From: Fagopyrum homotropicum | Lineage: Eukaryota > Streptophyta > Magnoliopsida > Caryophyllales > Polygonaceae | Assembly: GCA_033239125.1 (NCBI GenBank) | Contig: BSWB01000004.1 | Coordinates: 124,319,235 to 124,383,234, forward strand | DNA: 64,000 nucleotides | Direction: 5' to 3' | In this document: positions 1 to 12,154 of the stretch, in pieces | Layout: each line of letters opens with the position of its first letter | Position numbering within the stretch: the stretch's first letter is position 1 | Translations under genes and position numbers: made by a program | The notes under the pieces: generated by a model | Seen by the model: only the letters and a program-made list of their open reading frames with translations | Told to the model about the DNA's origin: nothing | Databases searched by the model: none

Positions 1-542
1 ACCCTTACCTCTACTCAGCCTGGGAACGGATTCCCGAGTAGGCGAATGATCTGGGATTCTTTGTTGTCCCCGCGTCTGCTGTTGAGGTGTCTTCTGACCA
101 CCTCCCGTCACACTAGTAGAAATAAAACCCTGTCGTGATGCCACTCCAGTTTGCTTACAGAAAACAGCTCTATGACCCTGTCTACCACAGGTAAAGCAAG
201 TCATTGGCGATCTTGGACACTGTGGTCGTACATATCCAGGCTTCTCACAATTGTAAAATGTCCTCGTTTCACCAGAAGTCCGTGTGAACGAGAAGTACTC
301 AAACGTCCACAAGTCTGGCTCGCTTTCCAACACGGATATCCAACCTCATCTTTCACTGATCCAACCCGTTGTTTCTTCTCTAATCCAAAAGTTCCAGTTG
401 ATCTCACAAATGTTGGTAAATCCGGTGTAGATCTACCCGCTATCGCCGCCTCATATACTTGCTGCATATACTCTTGAAACTCGAATCTACTCATGGAGAC
501 ACGATCATCCTCTTCAAACTCGTTCTCTGCCATAGGCAACAC
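1..542 (-). pseudogene. gag nucleocapsid fragment with zinc knuckles (broken)
   Basis: The minus strand encodes a gag C-terminal region. The clearest evidence is a CX2CX4HX4C knuckle (CFTCGRQGHRAVFC) at about 205-165, preceded by a degenerate first knuckle in which the first Cys is Phe and the His is Tyr. An acidic N-terminal stretch with MSRFEFQEYMQQVYEAA lies near 495-440. A frame change separates that stretch from the knuckles, so the reading frame is not intact. Gag packages the element RNA in virus-like particles. This copy would need the element's missing half and an open frame to work, so I call it a remnant. Confidence 0.75.
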
Positions 543-687
543 AGCAGCGGATATTGGTCCTTGACTTGGCGCTACTGAAGGAAGACGGGTGTACCCCTAT
601 CTCGTCCCACTACAGATACTGCTCTAGTATGAGCCATCTGTAGAATATACGCCCCTAAACTTATAAGGCTATATATATGCCATATGT

Positions 688-691
<4 letters not shown>

Positions 692-768
<77 letters not shown>
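692..768. repeat. (AT)n microsatellite
   Basis: This is about 77 bp of nearly pure alternating AT in the leader between primer site and gag of the minus-strand element. Apparent open frames of alternating Tyr and Ile across it are artefacts of the repeat. Confidence 0.97.
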
Positions 769-771
<3 letters not shown>

Positions 772-994
772 CTCATTATTACATGCATACACATCAGCAC
801 ATAAAAGATATCTATATATATATATACACTATCGAGATCCTCAGATGAGTGACGACTTCTGTACATACTATCCCAAAACATCTGTACTCGCTTAAAACCA
901 AAACCTTTTGAAAAGTTAGACCCCATGTGGGTTCTGTTTATTTATCCACTCTACCTTTATTGCAGATAACAAGTGCCATTGTTGTCAACCTAAG

Positions 995-1006
995 GCTCTG
1001 ATACCA
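995..1006 (-). promoter_or_regulatory. Retrotransposon primer-binding site (tRNA-iMet)
   Basis: The minus strand reads TGGTATCAGAGC four bases inside the LTR end. This is the standard plant Ty3/gypsy and copia site that pairs with the 3' end of initiator-Met tRNA to prime minus-strand cDNA. It fixes the element's orientation and the LTR boundary at 1011. Confidence 0.93.
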
Positions 1007-1010
1007 ACTC

Positions 1011-3106
1011 TGTAACACCCCGAATCCGTGGGACTCGGAATGCTACATTGGGCTAGGATCTCACAATGGATTTTGACCCTAGCCTGACAACAAGTTCATT
1101 GGAACTTACAACAAGGAATAGGTAGATTAAAATCAAATACATAAAAGCTGAGTATGATACATCAAAAGAGTTTACAAACTCATAGCCGAGTACAAAACAA
1201 CAACATAAACCACAACCACAAAAGATCTCACATCCCACGCATCCTAATATACAAAAGTCTTCGGCTTGTCACACCATCTGGCTCACTCTGCAGTATTCCT
1301 AACATGCAGAACACTACAACACGGTATGAAACCGTTAGCTACAACAATGAAAAGCATGAAGGTAATAGCACAACCACACATCAACATCTCAAACATGCAA
1401 TGCCACACACATTCATTTATTATCTTTAATTACGTTATTCCATTACTAATTCAACTTCTTTTGTAACACGAGGAGCCTCAAGAACCCCGTCCCATCCAAC
1501 GTAATGCAGGAGTTTTGCATGGGGTGACCTTCACTCGTCCCCTCCTGTGAGATCATCTTCAGGGCACCTCCTCCTAACCAGTAGGCGGAGACCGGCGGTT
1601 ACCGCCCGTTATAATACACTTGGGCCAAATAAATGTAATGAATGGTCATCCTAGTCCGGTTTAGGTTATAAATGCACAATCATATGAACACACACAACCA
1701 TCACAATTATACAATCCACAACTGCACGCTAAGTAAGTCCTATGGACTTACCTGATATACTCGTAACCTGTACCACGTCACAGCTTCCCCTTGGGGAAGT
1801 AATCAACGCCTACAATAGCAAGGCACACACAATCACATACTGCAAAGGTTAGGAGACTCGTCTCACTAACCACAACCAACCTATATCTCAAATCTAAACC
1901 TTAGATCCTCAACACATTCATAAATGCCTAAGGCATATCCTCAACATAACATCTCATCATACTCGTACGCATACTAAACCTTAAAGCCATAACCGATATC
2001 CATAACATCATCATGATCCTCAACTCATTCTGACACCTAGCATGCATCTAATTAGTATTCCTCAATCTCAAATTTAATCCTAATTTAATTAATTAACTTT
2101 TAATTAATTAATTAAATTTCACCAAAATAACGTTTTGTCCGCAGGCCATTTTTAAACCCACCTGCCATCAGATTTCATCAAACAAACAATCCATAAACAC
2201 CAGAATAATATAATGATCATAATGGAATTTTTAATTATCCATTTTGAAAAGCCTAAGGTCAATTTAGGCCAAATTGCAGTACGGAAAACGAATAAATTCA
2301 TAACTTATTCGTTACTAACCCGATTGACGATCTGAAAGAAGATTCGGAATCACAACGACGCAGGCTACACATGTACAACATCAAATTCACCGAAATCTGA
2401 ACTGTCCTGGTGACATATATGCTCGATCAGGTCCTTATCTGTTCGGAAATGCAGAAATTTGGTACCAATATGAAGAGAATGAAGAGAGGAATCCAAAAAG
2501 TCAAACGGAATTGAAATCGGATTAGAAACGGAGAGTATATCTGAGTTTGAAGTTTGAGAGAAATCAGAGCTTTTACGAGGAAACGTGAAAGGAAATGAAT
2601 TAATAAACGATTTTCCGCTATTTATAGTGAAGTCGATAATTATCCTTTAACCGATCCAATGGCGGGTTGAATCTCCTTCTCCAAACTTCTCGAAATTGGA
2701 ACAATAAATCATGAATACTGTAGGGATAATTATTCCACAATTGCCTCGGAAAACGTGTATTCGTAAGCCGTCTTTCTTAGCCGTTAAGAAACGAAATAGC
2801 GACTCTTTTGGCCATTTTGCCTTTCCATGTTATTTCATATCTAGGACATGTCCGATGTCCTGATCATTTCTCTCAACTGCATTTTTATTAATTGGAGCTC
2901 TCAAATGCTCCAAATAATACCGGAGGGTAAAAATAATTATCCGGGGAAAAAAGTGAAAATTTCACCATAAGCCCAAAATTACGCCAGGAGCATAACGGTG
3001 TGACTTATACTCATCACTTACACAATCTTCGCGAGTTATATGTCAACTACTGTCAATGATTAAATTAATCAACATTAATTAGAATTCGGAAATCCTAGTT
3101 ATTACA
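1011..3106 (-). repeat. LTR (2.1 kb) of the minus-strand gypsy element
   Basis: On the minus strand it starts TGTAATAACTAGG and ends GGGGTGTTACA. Segments such as the one at 3083-2990 match the start of the solo LTR at 25782 closely, so the two belong to one family. A TATA-like sequence (tatttatag, 2620-2628) is consistent with LTR promoter function on the minus strand. Confidence 0.88.
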
Positions 3107-5600
3107 CTAGCCTCGCACCGTAGGGACACCACTCGGCCTCTCACCTTGTGGGTTTCGAAACTTTGGCCTCTCACCTTAGTCTCTAGGTTTGTTTTTCTCA
3201 AAGTGACACAACTTTTTGATTGGAACTCAACTCTATTTTCTGATCAAAAACGTATGTGGGAGAGGCCTTATATGGGCTGAAAATTCAGCACCAACTCCCA
3301 ACATTAATAGCTTACAAGTTCAAGAGTTGTGATATTGAATAAAGCCAAACATAGGGACTTTTAACCAACAACTTCAAGCAAATAAATGACCTAAAAACCA
3401 TAAATATGGCCGGCCAATTAGAGCTCCAAGGGTTCAAAATGTGGCTGAAAATAAATCCCAAAATAATGTGGTTTTAATCCCTTGAAAGGTTGACTTAAGT
3501 ACAAGTGAACACTTGTATTAATCAACCTTCATTATTCCACAATATCATGCATTAGTGGGCATTATATCATGAAATAAAATCAATCATGACCACATAATAT
3601 AAAAGTAAAAAGGTTAAATCTAAGGTTCAAGTTTTAAAGTGATCCGGAATCCTCAATCGCCTCAAGCATGTTCACCAAGTGATAGTCATGGACGTCCTCA
3701 AATGCCGGAGCTCTGAAAGAATGGTAGGTCAAAGTGGTTTGGCCTAGCATGCGGGCTCTAGCTCGAGTGAGAGGTGGTGTTGATCTTGGTGATATCACAT
3801 CAGTCTCGTTGCTTAAGTCCAGCGGGCTCACATCATCTATTCATCTACCGATTCATCACAATCATCGAATCATTCACTCTTTTCCTTATCCATATCCTCC
3901 CCCTTTCCTTATCCATTTATCATCGACTAAAGCCCTATATTTGGTCGATTCCTTTGACAAGAATCGACAATGAGTCATCCCTATCGGTGTCAAAAGAACC
4001 GTACTTCTTAAATTGCCTATGCACGTACCACTATCATAACTCTTAAATTGCCTATACATGTACCACATCAGATTATAATTATCTTGAAGTGCAAACAAAT
4101 TATTAACCAAGGGTTTGCAATCTCCACAAAGGAGTAGACAAAATCCAACCAAGAGTTTGTAATCTCCACAAAGGAGTATACAAAACCCAATCAGAAGTTT
4201 GTAGTTTCCAAAGCAGTAGACAAATCCCAACCAGAAAGGAGTAGACAAAATCCAACCAAGAGTTTGTAATCTCCAAAAAGGAGTAGACAAAACTATAATA
4301 GAAATTAAGTTCAATTACAATTATTATAAACCGGTTGTTATATGATAAACCATTGACTTGGATTATGTAATGAGTCATTCATAAATTAATTTTCCGTCTA
4401 AGTGTATTCTCCCTTACACCGGGAATATCAAAATACCTTAGTGAGATAAAACGTTACACGTTACAAAGACTAAGTAAGTGACTTACTTGTCTTACTTTGT
4501 AAGAAAGGGTAATCCTTGGTTTCATCAATACAAACCAAACTAAGATGGATGTATATCCTTTGTCAATACAAATGAACTATACTGGTCTTTCGAGTTTTGC
4601 AAACAAATTTATAAGAGGGTTTATCCAATGTCAATATAATGGAACCAAAAGCTTTATTGTTGCAAATACGAATGTGAAATCAAGTGCAAATGACTCTCCC
4701 TTTTATAGGCGTAAGGGGGCACCATTTTGGGGAGTTATAATCACCAAAAAACGGTTAAAATAGGTTATGGAAGTTACATAGAAGTTGCTTGGAAGATGGG
4801 TCTTGAAGAACTAGAAAAGCCCGAGGCCCAAGACCCACATAGGGAGCCCAAAACTGCTCCCCGGAGCTAGCTTAGAGCTAGCTTATTTTTCTTGGTACAA
4901 ACACTTCCAATGAGCTTCAATCACTTTAACATAGCTAGGGTAAGCTCCAAGGTCCACAAATACTCAATGTTTTAGCTCAAGCTAGTGTAGCTCCTAATGA
5001 AGTTCACTAGCTGCTTCATTGACATTCACTAAGCACTTGAGCTTGGATTGCTCCCAATTTTTAACCATATAATCTTTAGTCAATATAAGACTTAAGAACC
5101 AAAGGTGTGCCGAGAAAATTTGACTAAAAATCCCCAAACGTCGGCCTTCTAAAATTTGCAAAAGTTGATATTGTCGTGAATCACCTTGCTTTGATTCAAC
5201 TACCCTTACAATACTAGTTGCTCTTAGTGCCGGTCACTTGGCTTGCCTCCCGTAACCCGGACTAGAGTGACACACATGTGAACAACTCATTGCATCTTGT
5301 CTTAAGACAAGCTCAATGGTTACAATAAAGACTTGGCCCAAATCTCCAACACTTGTTGTTAACTTAGGAAATACACATGGATATGATGTCATAAGTTAAA
5401 TCCTTGTTACTAATATTAAAATCAACAATATACAAGTGTAGAATCTGATTTTTAGACGAATGAATAATGTGGAACCCATCAAAAATTTTAGAGATTGATA
5501 TGCTATCATAAGTTAATTCACTATCATTTGTCATCTCACTATCTTTGTTGCATTGAGTTCAACATAAGCACAAGGTCTTATTAAGTTTTTGATAATTGAT
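3107..5600. other. Unassigned non-coding stretch, probable decayed LTR material
   Basis: I see no gene here. A short minus-strand frame at 3831-3634 contains PPLTRARARML, which resembles the basic motif found late in some plant gypsy polyproteins. The sequence ending at 5351 reads TGTTGGAGATTTGGG on the minus strand, which resembles the start of a copia-type LTR. I could not find a matching second end or a target duplication, so no element is called. Confidence 0.4.
4105..4300. repeat. About 42-bp tandem repeat, 4-5 degenerate copies
   Basis: The unit runs roughly GAGTTTGTAATCTCCACAAA followed by GGAGTAGACAAAATCCAACCAA. Copies start near 4110, 4152, 4195 and 4260, and a half copy lies near 4236. 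The long minus-strand frame across it has a repeating Leu/Gly-rich pattern because 42 is a multiple of three. I do not regard it as a protein. Confidence 0.85.
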
Positions 5601-5627
5601 TAAACTTACTATTGCCGTTTAGTTTTA

Positions 5628-6675
5628 ATGGAAAATAATGTTTCTCAAAGTCATTATAGTGGTCCACTTTTTACATGGAATGATGAACTTGTGAAGATCC
5701 TAATTGAATACCAAAAGAAAAATGGTAGCAAACAAACATACAACTGGAAAAACATTAATACTACTATTACTAGTAAGTGTGGAAAGATGGATGTGAAGTA
5801 TGTTTTTAGGAATAAGTACGAGTCAATGAAAAAAGAGTACAAGGCTTGAAATTTTCTTAGGAATGTGGAGACGGGTCTTGGTTGGGATAAAAACACTCGT
5901 ATGATCACAACTTCTAATGAATGGTGGGATAGGGGGATTAAGGTATGCTATTTATTTTTTCTACAAGAATCATGTGAAAAATGTGTATTATTGATGTATT
6001 TATTAATGTTGCACAAAGATGTAAGTTGTAAGAAATACAAGAACAAGGGGATGAATGCCGAGTATGAAGAGCTATTGTGTACACTTTTTGCGGGAAATGT
6101 AACAATTGGACGACTAGCCTTGTCATATAGAATGGTTCGTGAGACAAGTCCTGGGCATGTGTCACTTGTAGTTGATGAGGGTGCATGGTTAGGTGAAGGT
6201 GTTGGAGTTTATGGTCAATTCTTTTGCACATATATTGACACCTTCAATGAAGAAGTAGCATCTAGCCACTCAAGAGTAGGAACATACCTCAATGACCAAC
6301 CATTTGAGATAACACAAGTTCTTAAAACATAGGGTATCTAATGACAAGGGACATGCGAATAGAAAAGGAAGACAATCAGTTGACTCTTCTAAGTTTGAAG
6401 AACATCTTGCACATACAAGACAAAACAATGACAACATAGTTATCCTCTTCCAAGAAGAAGTGAGCTCCAAGGAAAAAGAGGAAGATACAGTGGTGAAAAA
6501 AGGATTAAAAATTCTTAATCGGATGGTAGAAAATAATTTGGTCGAGGAAAAAACATTGTTGTGGTGTTATATTATATTGAAGACTAAATTAATGAAGGAT
6601 ACGAATATCATGCTTAACTTGACGGATGACGAGCAAATAATTAAGTGGTTGAAATGGGAGTTTGAAAGTCATTGA
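5628..6675 (+). pseudogene. PIF/Harbinger ORF1: Myb/SANT-like DNA-binding protein (broken)
   Basis: Fragments in plus-strand frames follow the order of a plant Myb/SANT-like (L10-interacting type) protein. The SANT-like part runs from 5660 to 5960, with TWNDELVKILIEYQKKNG followed by the late motif NEWWDRGIK. A middle segment near 6030-6110 carries KYKNKGMNAEYEELL. The C-terminal part near 6480-6675 has LKILNRMVENNLVEEKTLLW and LTDDEQIIKWLKWEFES. A stop ends the SANT part at 5849 and frame changes follow. In plant PIF/Harbinger transposons this protein binds the ends and helps import the transposase, and its position directly upstream of the transposase fits. It may be one gene with introns, but the internal stop argues for a remnant. 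Confidence 0.72.
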
Positions 6676-6910
6676 TTTGTGTGTTCGCTTTAAGGTTTAC
6701 AATGAAATGGTGAAGGATCATCGTTGTTTGACAACTAATTTTCCTACTATTGTTTAAGTTATATGAACTTGCTTAACGCTATTCTGTATTGAACGTTGAG
6801 TGTGATTTCCATTTGTATTATGAATGTCATTTCCATTTTTTGTCAACTGTAACTATTGACCATTGTAATGTATTGGGACAAATCTACAAGTTTAGAAAAT
6901 AAATTTCAAT

Positions 6911-8160
6911 ATGTCAAGTGGGAGCGAGGATAGTGATCAAGGATTACATTCTCGTTCTAAAACTTTTAGTATATCATGAAGAAATGCAAAGACAAACTGA
7001 TTTGTTGGTCGAGCATTACTACAAACACGTGTACAAGGAATCTTGCTTCATTGAGTATGAGCCTGAGAAATATTGGATGAAGGAGATATTGACAAGTCAT
7101 CACATTCGGACAGTTAACATGTTTAGGATGGACACCGAAGTTCTATTTTGTCTATGCAACGAGTTCGAGCAAAATTACTACCTAGCCCCATCAAGAGATG
7201 TATCGGTCTTAGAAAAGTGAGGTTGTTCCTATTCACTCTTGTACAAGGAAGCTCAATTTGTGTTGTTGTTGAGACCTTTCAAAGGTTGACCGAAACCTTC
7301 CAATGAGCATTCCACGATGTATTGAATTCTTTTACCGTGCACGAGCACAAAGACTGTGGACTAGCAAGTGATATTATCCGAACCCGGATTATTTCAAGGT
7401 ATGAGAAAATCATTTTTAATGGATGTTGTCTTAACATGTTATGATTATTCATTGAAATGGTATATCGTTGCTATTCAAGATTGCATAAGTTGTCTTGATG
7501 GTACACATATTAGCGCATGCATCCCTGATGATTCACAAGGTCCATTCATAGTTCGTAAACATACAGTGACATTCAATGTCCTCACCCTCTGTGATTTTAA
7601 CATGTTCACGTTCGTGTTGTATGGATGAGAAGGATCCATCCATGATGCAAATGTTCTTGATATTGCTATTTGCAACCCAACCATACAGTTCCCACATCCG
7701 TTTGTCGACAAGTATTATCTTTATGATGAAGGCTATACAAATAGGCCGGGATTTGTAGTTCCATACTCAAATCAGGTATCACTTGAATCAATTTGATAAC
7801 ACGCCTTCAAACAATAAAAAAAAAGAAGCGCTCAACCAAGCACACTCTTCTCTAAGAAGTTGTATTGAACGTTGTTTCGGAATCCTCAAGAAGATATGCA
7901 AGATTTTAGTTGTCATGACAAGTTACCCGGACCACACACAAATTGATATTCATATTGCTTGCTTCACCCTCCACGACTTCATTCACTTATATTCAAGGTA
8001 TGATGACTTGCCTGAAGATGAAAAACAACCACCAATGACAAACTAGGAGGAGGAGAAGAAGATGTTGCGGACAACATTGCCAATGATAGAGGAATGAGCC
8101 ATATTCGTGATTGTATTGCTTTTCCAATTGTTTCTTATCTTTCTGTAAGGCATCCATGAA
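6911..8160 (+). pseudogene. PIF/Harbinger DDE transposase (broken)
   Basis: Plus-strand fragments align in order with plant Harbinger nucleases. The N-terminal helix region (HYYKHVYKE, then VNMFRMDTEVLFCLCNEFEQ) is at 7010-7220. The first catalytic Asp block (DCISCLDGTHISA) is at 7480-7520. The second Asp block (VDKYYLYDEGY) is near 7710-7740, and the Glu block (SCIERCFGILKK) is near 7858-7895. The C-terminal tail DVADNIANDRGMSHIRDCIA is at about 8060-8120. All three DDE residues survive, but at least three frame changes and a stop at 7626-7628 separate the blocks. An ATG at 6911 is a plausible start. The enzyme would cut and paste elements at TTA-like targets. I could not locate convincing terminal inverted repeats. 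Confidence 0.82.
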
Positions 8161-10335
8161 GTCTCGTAATATTGTGGAGTGTCGACTATCATTAAAATAA
8201 TACATTAACATCTCATATTCAATTGGAAAATCTTTTGGCATCAATATCACATGTCTCTAAATGTAGTAGTCGGGATCTCCGCTATCACAGGTAGAGTCAT
8301 CCGGCATCTTCTTACAAGAAAGAAAGTAGGCTCAGGTCACAACTAGATGTATCAGTGCTCGAAGATCTAAATGAGTATTATGCATCAATAATCATACATG
8401 TTTATAATCATAACTTAAACAAAAAAGAGATGTTACAAGTTAGAATCAAACCCTAAACAAACCCATGTTCATCTATAATCAAACAAAGAAGGAGACAAAT
8501 CAATCTGTTAAAAAGTAACCCATACAAAGCAGTTTGCAACAAATACAACACAAACTCATAATTCAGAACTTCATCACTTAAAATGGGTAAGTTTTGTTGA
8601 CAACATTCATACTATGTTCAAGGAAGCCAAGAACAACATCTTCGCATACAAAGAAATTTTGCTCATGATTTTTACCTAATTTTATTACAGTATGCAAATT
8701 ATCAAATTTTACTACAGAACAACATAGTCTTCTATGAATATACAACCAGACAAAATGTATAAACTTAATTGACATTCACCTATTTCACTATAGAAGTCAA
8801 ATTTATCCAAAAACCGCCCATACTTTTCATCATTTCTTCTCAGTGAATACTTCATATAAGATGGATTAGTGCTTCTTCAAGGCATTGACATTCGCCTATT
8901 TCACTATAGAAGTAAGGAATTATTAAAATAACAACACTAGGTAAGCTTGCATTAAGCATCCAAAGAAAACTTGAATTGTCAAATGACTTAGATGGATATA
9001 CACAACAGTAATGTCTATTTACACTATACATCCAAATAACCCCTCTTATATATGTTGTTAAAAATTATTGTAAACAAGGGGCAAATCTACACATTGGGTT
9101 CAAATGACTTTGATGATTCAAACCTATTGCTTTCCTACATTCTCCTCTATCTTTCAAGTATTCAAAACTTCTATAATTTCTCTGATTTTTTCTTCTATTT
9201 GAAATTATAACTTCATCAAATCTATCAATTTTGAAATTTTTTACCATTACCAAACCAACCCACATATCAGTAGCTTTCTGAGATCCCACACCTAAACCCA
9301 TACGATGCTCCAAAGCAACCTTGTTAACAATTTATAAAATTAAACTGAGTTCCCGATGACATATAAGAGAAGATGCTCAAAGGATTATGATAAGAGCACA
9401 TATACTTTACAACTCTTTTGTAGATCCATAAGACATTTTTGTATGGACTTTATTAAACCAGTATAGAAGATGTGATGCAAGCATAATCGAAACCATTATA
9501 AGTTGAAATGACACAATTAATGATTAGAAAAGGTGAAAAGAACACAACAAGAACACCACAAACCAATATTATCTCTTAGAGCAATGACGAATCTGGTTTG
9601 TAATTAGTTTAGATAGCTGCAAAGATGAAGAAGAAGGAAAAACTAATATTACTAAAAGAACATAACTACTCAACCAAATTCAAAATATGAGCAGCGAGCA
9701 ATGTAGGGAGCAATCGAAATAGTAAAGAGCACAACAATCCAATATTATCTCTTGGATCAAGTCATTGTAATTGGTCAACAAAATCCAAATTATGAACAAA
9801 CCAAACCAACGAGAATTAGGGTCCAAATTCAAAATAGGTAAAGATTCAGTTGAAGAGTTCTAGAAGAAAGAAGAATGTGAGTTCTAGCAGCTCCAAATTA
9901 AGTCAAATTAAGGTTGTGGAAAAAATTTAGGTTACTCGGAAGAAAGAAGCAATGGCGTGAAGGAAAAATAGTTGGAAGCAACGACGTGAAGCTTTTCAAC
10001 GACGGTGGCCTCTCCGGAAGAAGAGCGCGTTGGAAACCAAGGGGTCGAAGGAGAAAGAATAGGAAGCAACGGCATCAAGGAAGAAAAGAGCTTCGGAAAA
10101 AGGTGAGAGAATGTCTTTATTATACTTGATAAAAAAAAACGTAAAATTGCTGAAAAGTTGGAACATTGCTATCTTTTTCTTTTTAAAATTATTCTTGAAA
10201 AATACAAATTGTCTCTCACGTTAGTGTTTCAAAAACATAGCAAAAACAATAAACACTAATGTATTTAGGGGCAATAAACAACTGTTAAATATTTTACACT
10301 ACTAAACACTAGTAAACACTAATGTTTATCTTATA
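8161..10335. other. Non-coding stretch between Harbinger remnant and Helitrons
   Basis: AT-rich DNA with only short unrelated frames (for example 9313-9065 minus and 9914-10129 plus, a basic Arg/Lys-rich frame). None carries a domain I recognise. Near 10250-10330 the short phrase AAACACTAAT recurs three times, which may be subterminal transposon sequence. Confidence 0.5.
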
Positions 10336-11243
10336 TCTGTTAAAACAAAGAGCTTTCTGTCACATGTCAGCGCCACAATTCTCGAACCCTACCAAAATCT
10401 TGCCACGTGTCAACTATGCCCTAGGTCTTCAACCCTCCATTATCAATTGATTAGCCCTCTTTCGATTCTGAGGACTATATTAGTCGAGCTAACAAAATCC
10501 ATTCAAAATCATGAAGTTGTGAGAGTTTTCATGGATTGATGCATCCTTGATGACACTCTTTGTTGATTTGCGTATTTTGGACGAAGTCTTTTTTTTTACT
10601 GAACTTTCAAGTGGAGCAAATGAATTTGTTGTTTGTACTTGCCTTTGTTGTCGGTGATTACAGTAAGTAAACAACATTGTTTTCTCAACAAAAACAAATA
10701 GGGTTCAATTAAATTCATTTGGGTTGTAAATTAATTGGATCATTTAATGGGCTTGACCCTTTTCCAAATTTGGTCATTTGTAGCAATATAGTTATTTATC
10801 CTAAAAAAAAAGTTATTAATAGATATTAGATATTCATACAAGAAAAATGTCCGACATGAAAATTTTGTTGTGACAAATTTTCAATATTTCTTTTTTTGTT
10901 TTTGATATAATTTTTCAATATTATTTTATTTAAATATAATAATTCTAATATTTCATTTTTATAGATGTTTATATTTAGTATGACTTTAGTAATATTAATG
11001 TTCGTGTGTAAAATTAAATTTGATATGATTGTGTATAATTTTTTTTTCTTATCAAAATAATATAACATATTTATGAAAATAATATATTTTTCATAAATGT
11101 AAGCTAAAATTTTTATTCGTTAACAACTTTACGTTTTGTATTGATGTCTTTAACTAAAATAAAATTTTTTTTTTGCGAAAACTATTTTAATGATAAAATA
11201 TTTTTTTTAAAAATTTCGGTGCAAGACACGGGCATTACACTAG
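10336..11243 (+). mobile_element. Small non-autonomous Helitron, copy 1
   Basis: It starts with TCTGTTAAAAC after an A and ends with TTACACTAG before a T, the expected A-T target for rolling-circle Helitrons. A weak GTG/CAC hairpin (GTGCAAGACAC) precedes the end at 11219-11229. Its first ~75 bases match those of the next element. There is no Rep/helicase coding, so it would depend on an autonomous partner. Confidence 0.72.
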
Positions 11244-11245
11244 TA

Positions 11246-11753
11246 TCTATTAAAGTAGAGGACTTCCTGCCACATATCAGCGCCACAATTCTCGAACCCT
11301 ACCAAAATCCTTTTAAAAGTTAAATAATTAGGATATATATCAAAATATTTATTGAAACAATTTGGTTTACTAGACTTTTTCTAGTTTTGTGTTTAATAAA
11401 TGTACCCCTTGAAAGAAGAGTGTGTAGAGTTTGAGAATAAATACAAAATGTTTGGGTATATTTACTTAATTAAAACATTAAAAAGTCTAGTTACTACTAT
11501 AGTTTTTCAAAAAGGCCTAGTTACCAAAATTGCTCAAATATATTTGAAAGTTAAATAATTAAGTTTTTGTTATAATTCAGATCTAATTTAATCTTAACAA
11601 ATTGTATTATCAATCCGAACTATTTTAATTCGTTTTTATTTAATTTTAAATATATATTTCATGACACACTTTTCATCCTTACGTAATTTTTTTTATTAAA
11701 GCCTGTGAAATTTATTAAAACTCAATCGCACACAAAGTGCGGTTTTACACTAG
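11246..11753 (+). mobile_element. Small non-autonomous Helitron, copy 2
   Basis: It starts TCTATTAAAG after an A and ends TTTTACACTAG before a T. A perfect hairpin, CGCAC-ACAAA-GTGCG at 11727-11741, sits nine bases before the terminal CTAG, as expected of a Helitron 3' end. The stretch CAGCGCCACAATTCTCGAAC recurs exactly in copy 1. It holds a MITE at about 11361-11537. Confidence 0.77.
11361..11537 (+). mobile_element. Short MITE, copy 1 (inside Helitron 2)
   Basis: The ends are imperfect inverted repeats: TTTGGTTTACTAGACTTTTT at the left, and a right end whose complement reads TTTGGTAACTAGGCCTTTTT. A second copy in opposite orientation lies at 19276-19454. It has no coding capacity. Confidence 0.72.
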
Positions 11754-12028
11754 TTACCCATTAAATACAACCAAGATTGTTTGATATAGAAATAAGATAA
11801 AAAAAAAATCTAAGATATATGGAGACCAACGTCTCTACAATTTTAGGAACAGAGAATAAATTAATCACTAAAAAAAATCTCTGATCAAACACTATAACAC
11901 AATTTTTATAATCTAATAAATTCTAAGGTAATGTTTTCAACCTAAAATTCCTGATAATTTCAATTTTCAATCTACGATAAAACCTCCATCCACAAAACTA
12001 CAACCAAATACAACGGACCTTAGAATGG
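11754..12028. other. AT-rich upstream region of PES
   Basis: Nothing recognisable apart from AT-rich sequence. Distal promoter elements may lie here. Confidence 0.4.
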
Positions 12029-12074
12029 TGGGCTGTAATTACATATTGGGCCAAATGAGAACATTCGCGGCCCA
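12029..12074 (+). promoter_or_regulatory. Cluster of three site II (TGGGCY) elements
   Basis: TGGGCT is at 12029-12034, TGGGCC at 12047-12052 and GGCCCA (the same box inverted) at 12069-12074. All three lie 80-125 bases before the PES start codon. Site II boxes are known TCP-factor targets enriched in promoters of plant ribosomal-protein and ribosome-assembly genes, which fits the downstream gene. No clear TATA box is visible. Confidence 0.62.
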
Positions 12075-12154
12075 TATTATTACTAGAACCGGATTTAGGT
12101 ATTCAAACTACCACTCGAAGCTGCGGATCACCACCGCCTTCTCTGCTTCACACC

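Larger units (their letters stand above)
1..3106 (-). mobile_element. Ty3/gypsy LTR retrotransposon, 5' part, cut by window edge
   Basis: Read on the minus strand, this stretch gives an LTR (3106 down to 1011), a primer-binding site complementary to initiator-Met tRNA (1006-995), a leader and then a broken gag that runs off the window at base 1. The LTR begins TGTAAT and ends GTTACA. Its ends are clearly related to the solo LTR at 25782-28159 and, more distantly, to the LTRs at 23981 and 55708. The rest of the element lies outside the window, so completeness cannot be judged. The order and the LTR type fit chromovirus-like Ty3/gypsy elements. Confidence 0.88.

Noticed and set aside
669..926. 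Minus-strand open frame with a long Ile-Tyr repeat
   Set aside because: It is the translation of the (AT)n microsatellite at 692-768. Similar frames at 26231-26530 and 26336-26860 have the same cause.
3107..5351. Complete copia-type solo LTR
   Set aside because: One end (TGTTGGAG on the minus strand at 5351) looks right, but no matching CA end with a target duplication was found.
9914..10129. Small Arg/Lys-rich protein
   Set aside because: The composition follows from local GA-rich DNA. No homology, no conserved neighbours and no splice model.
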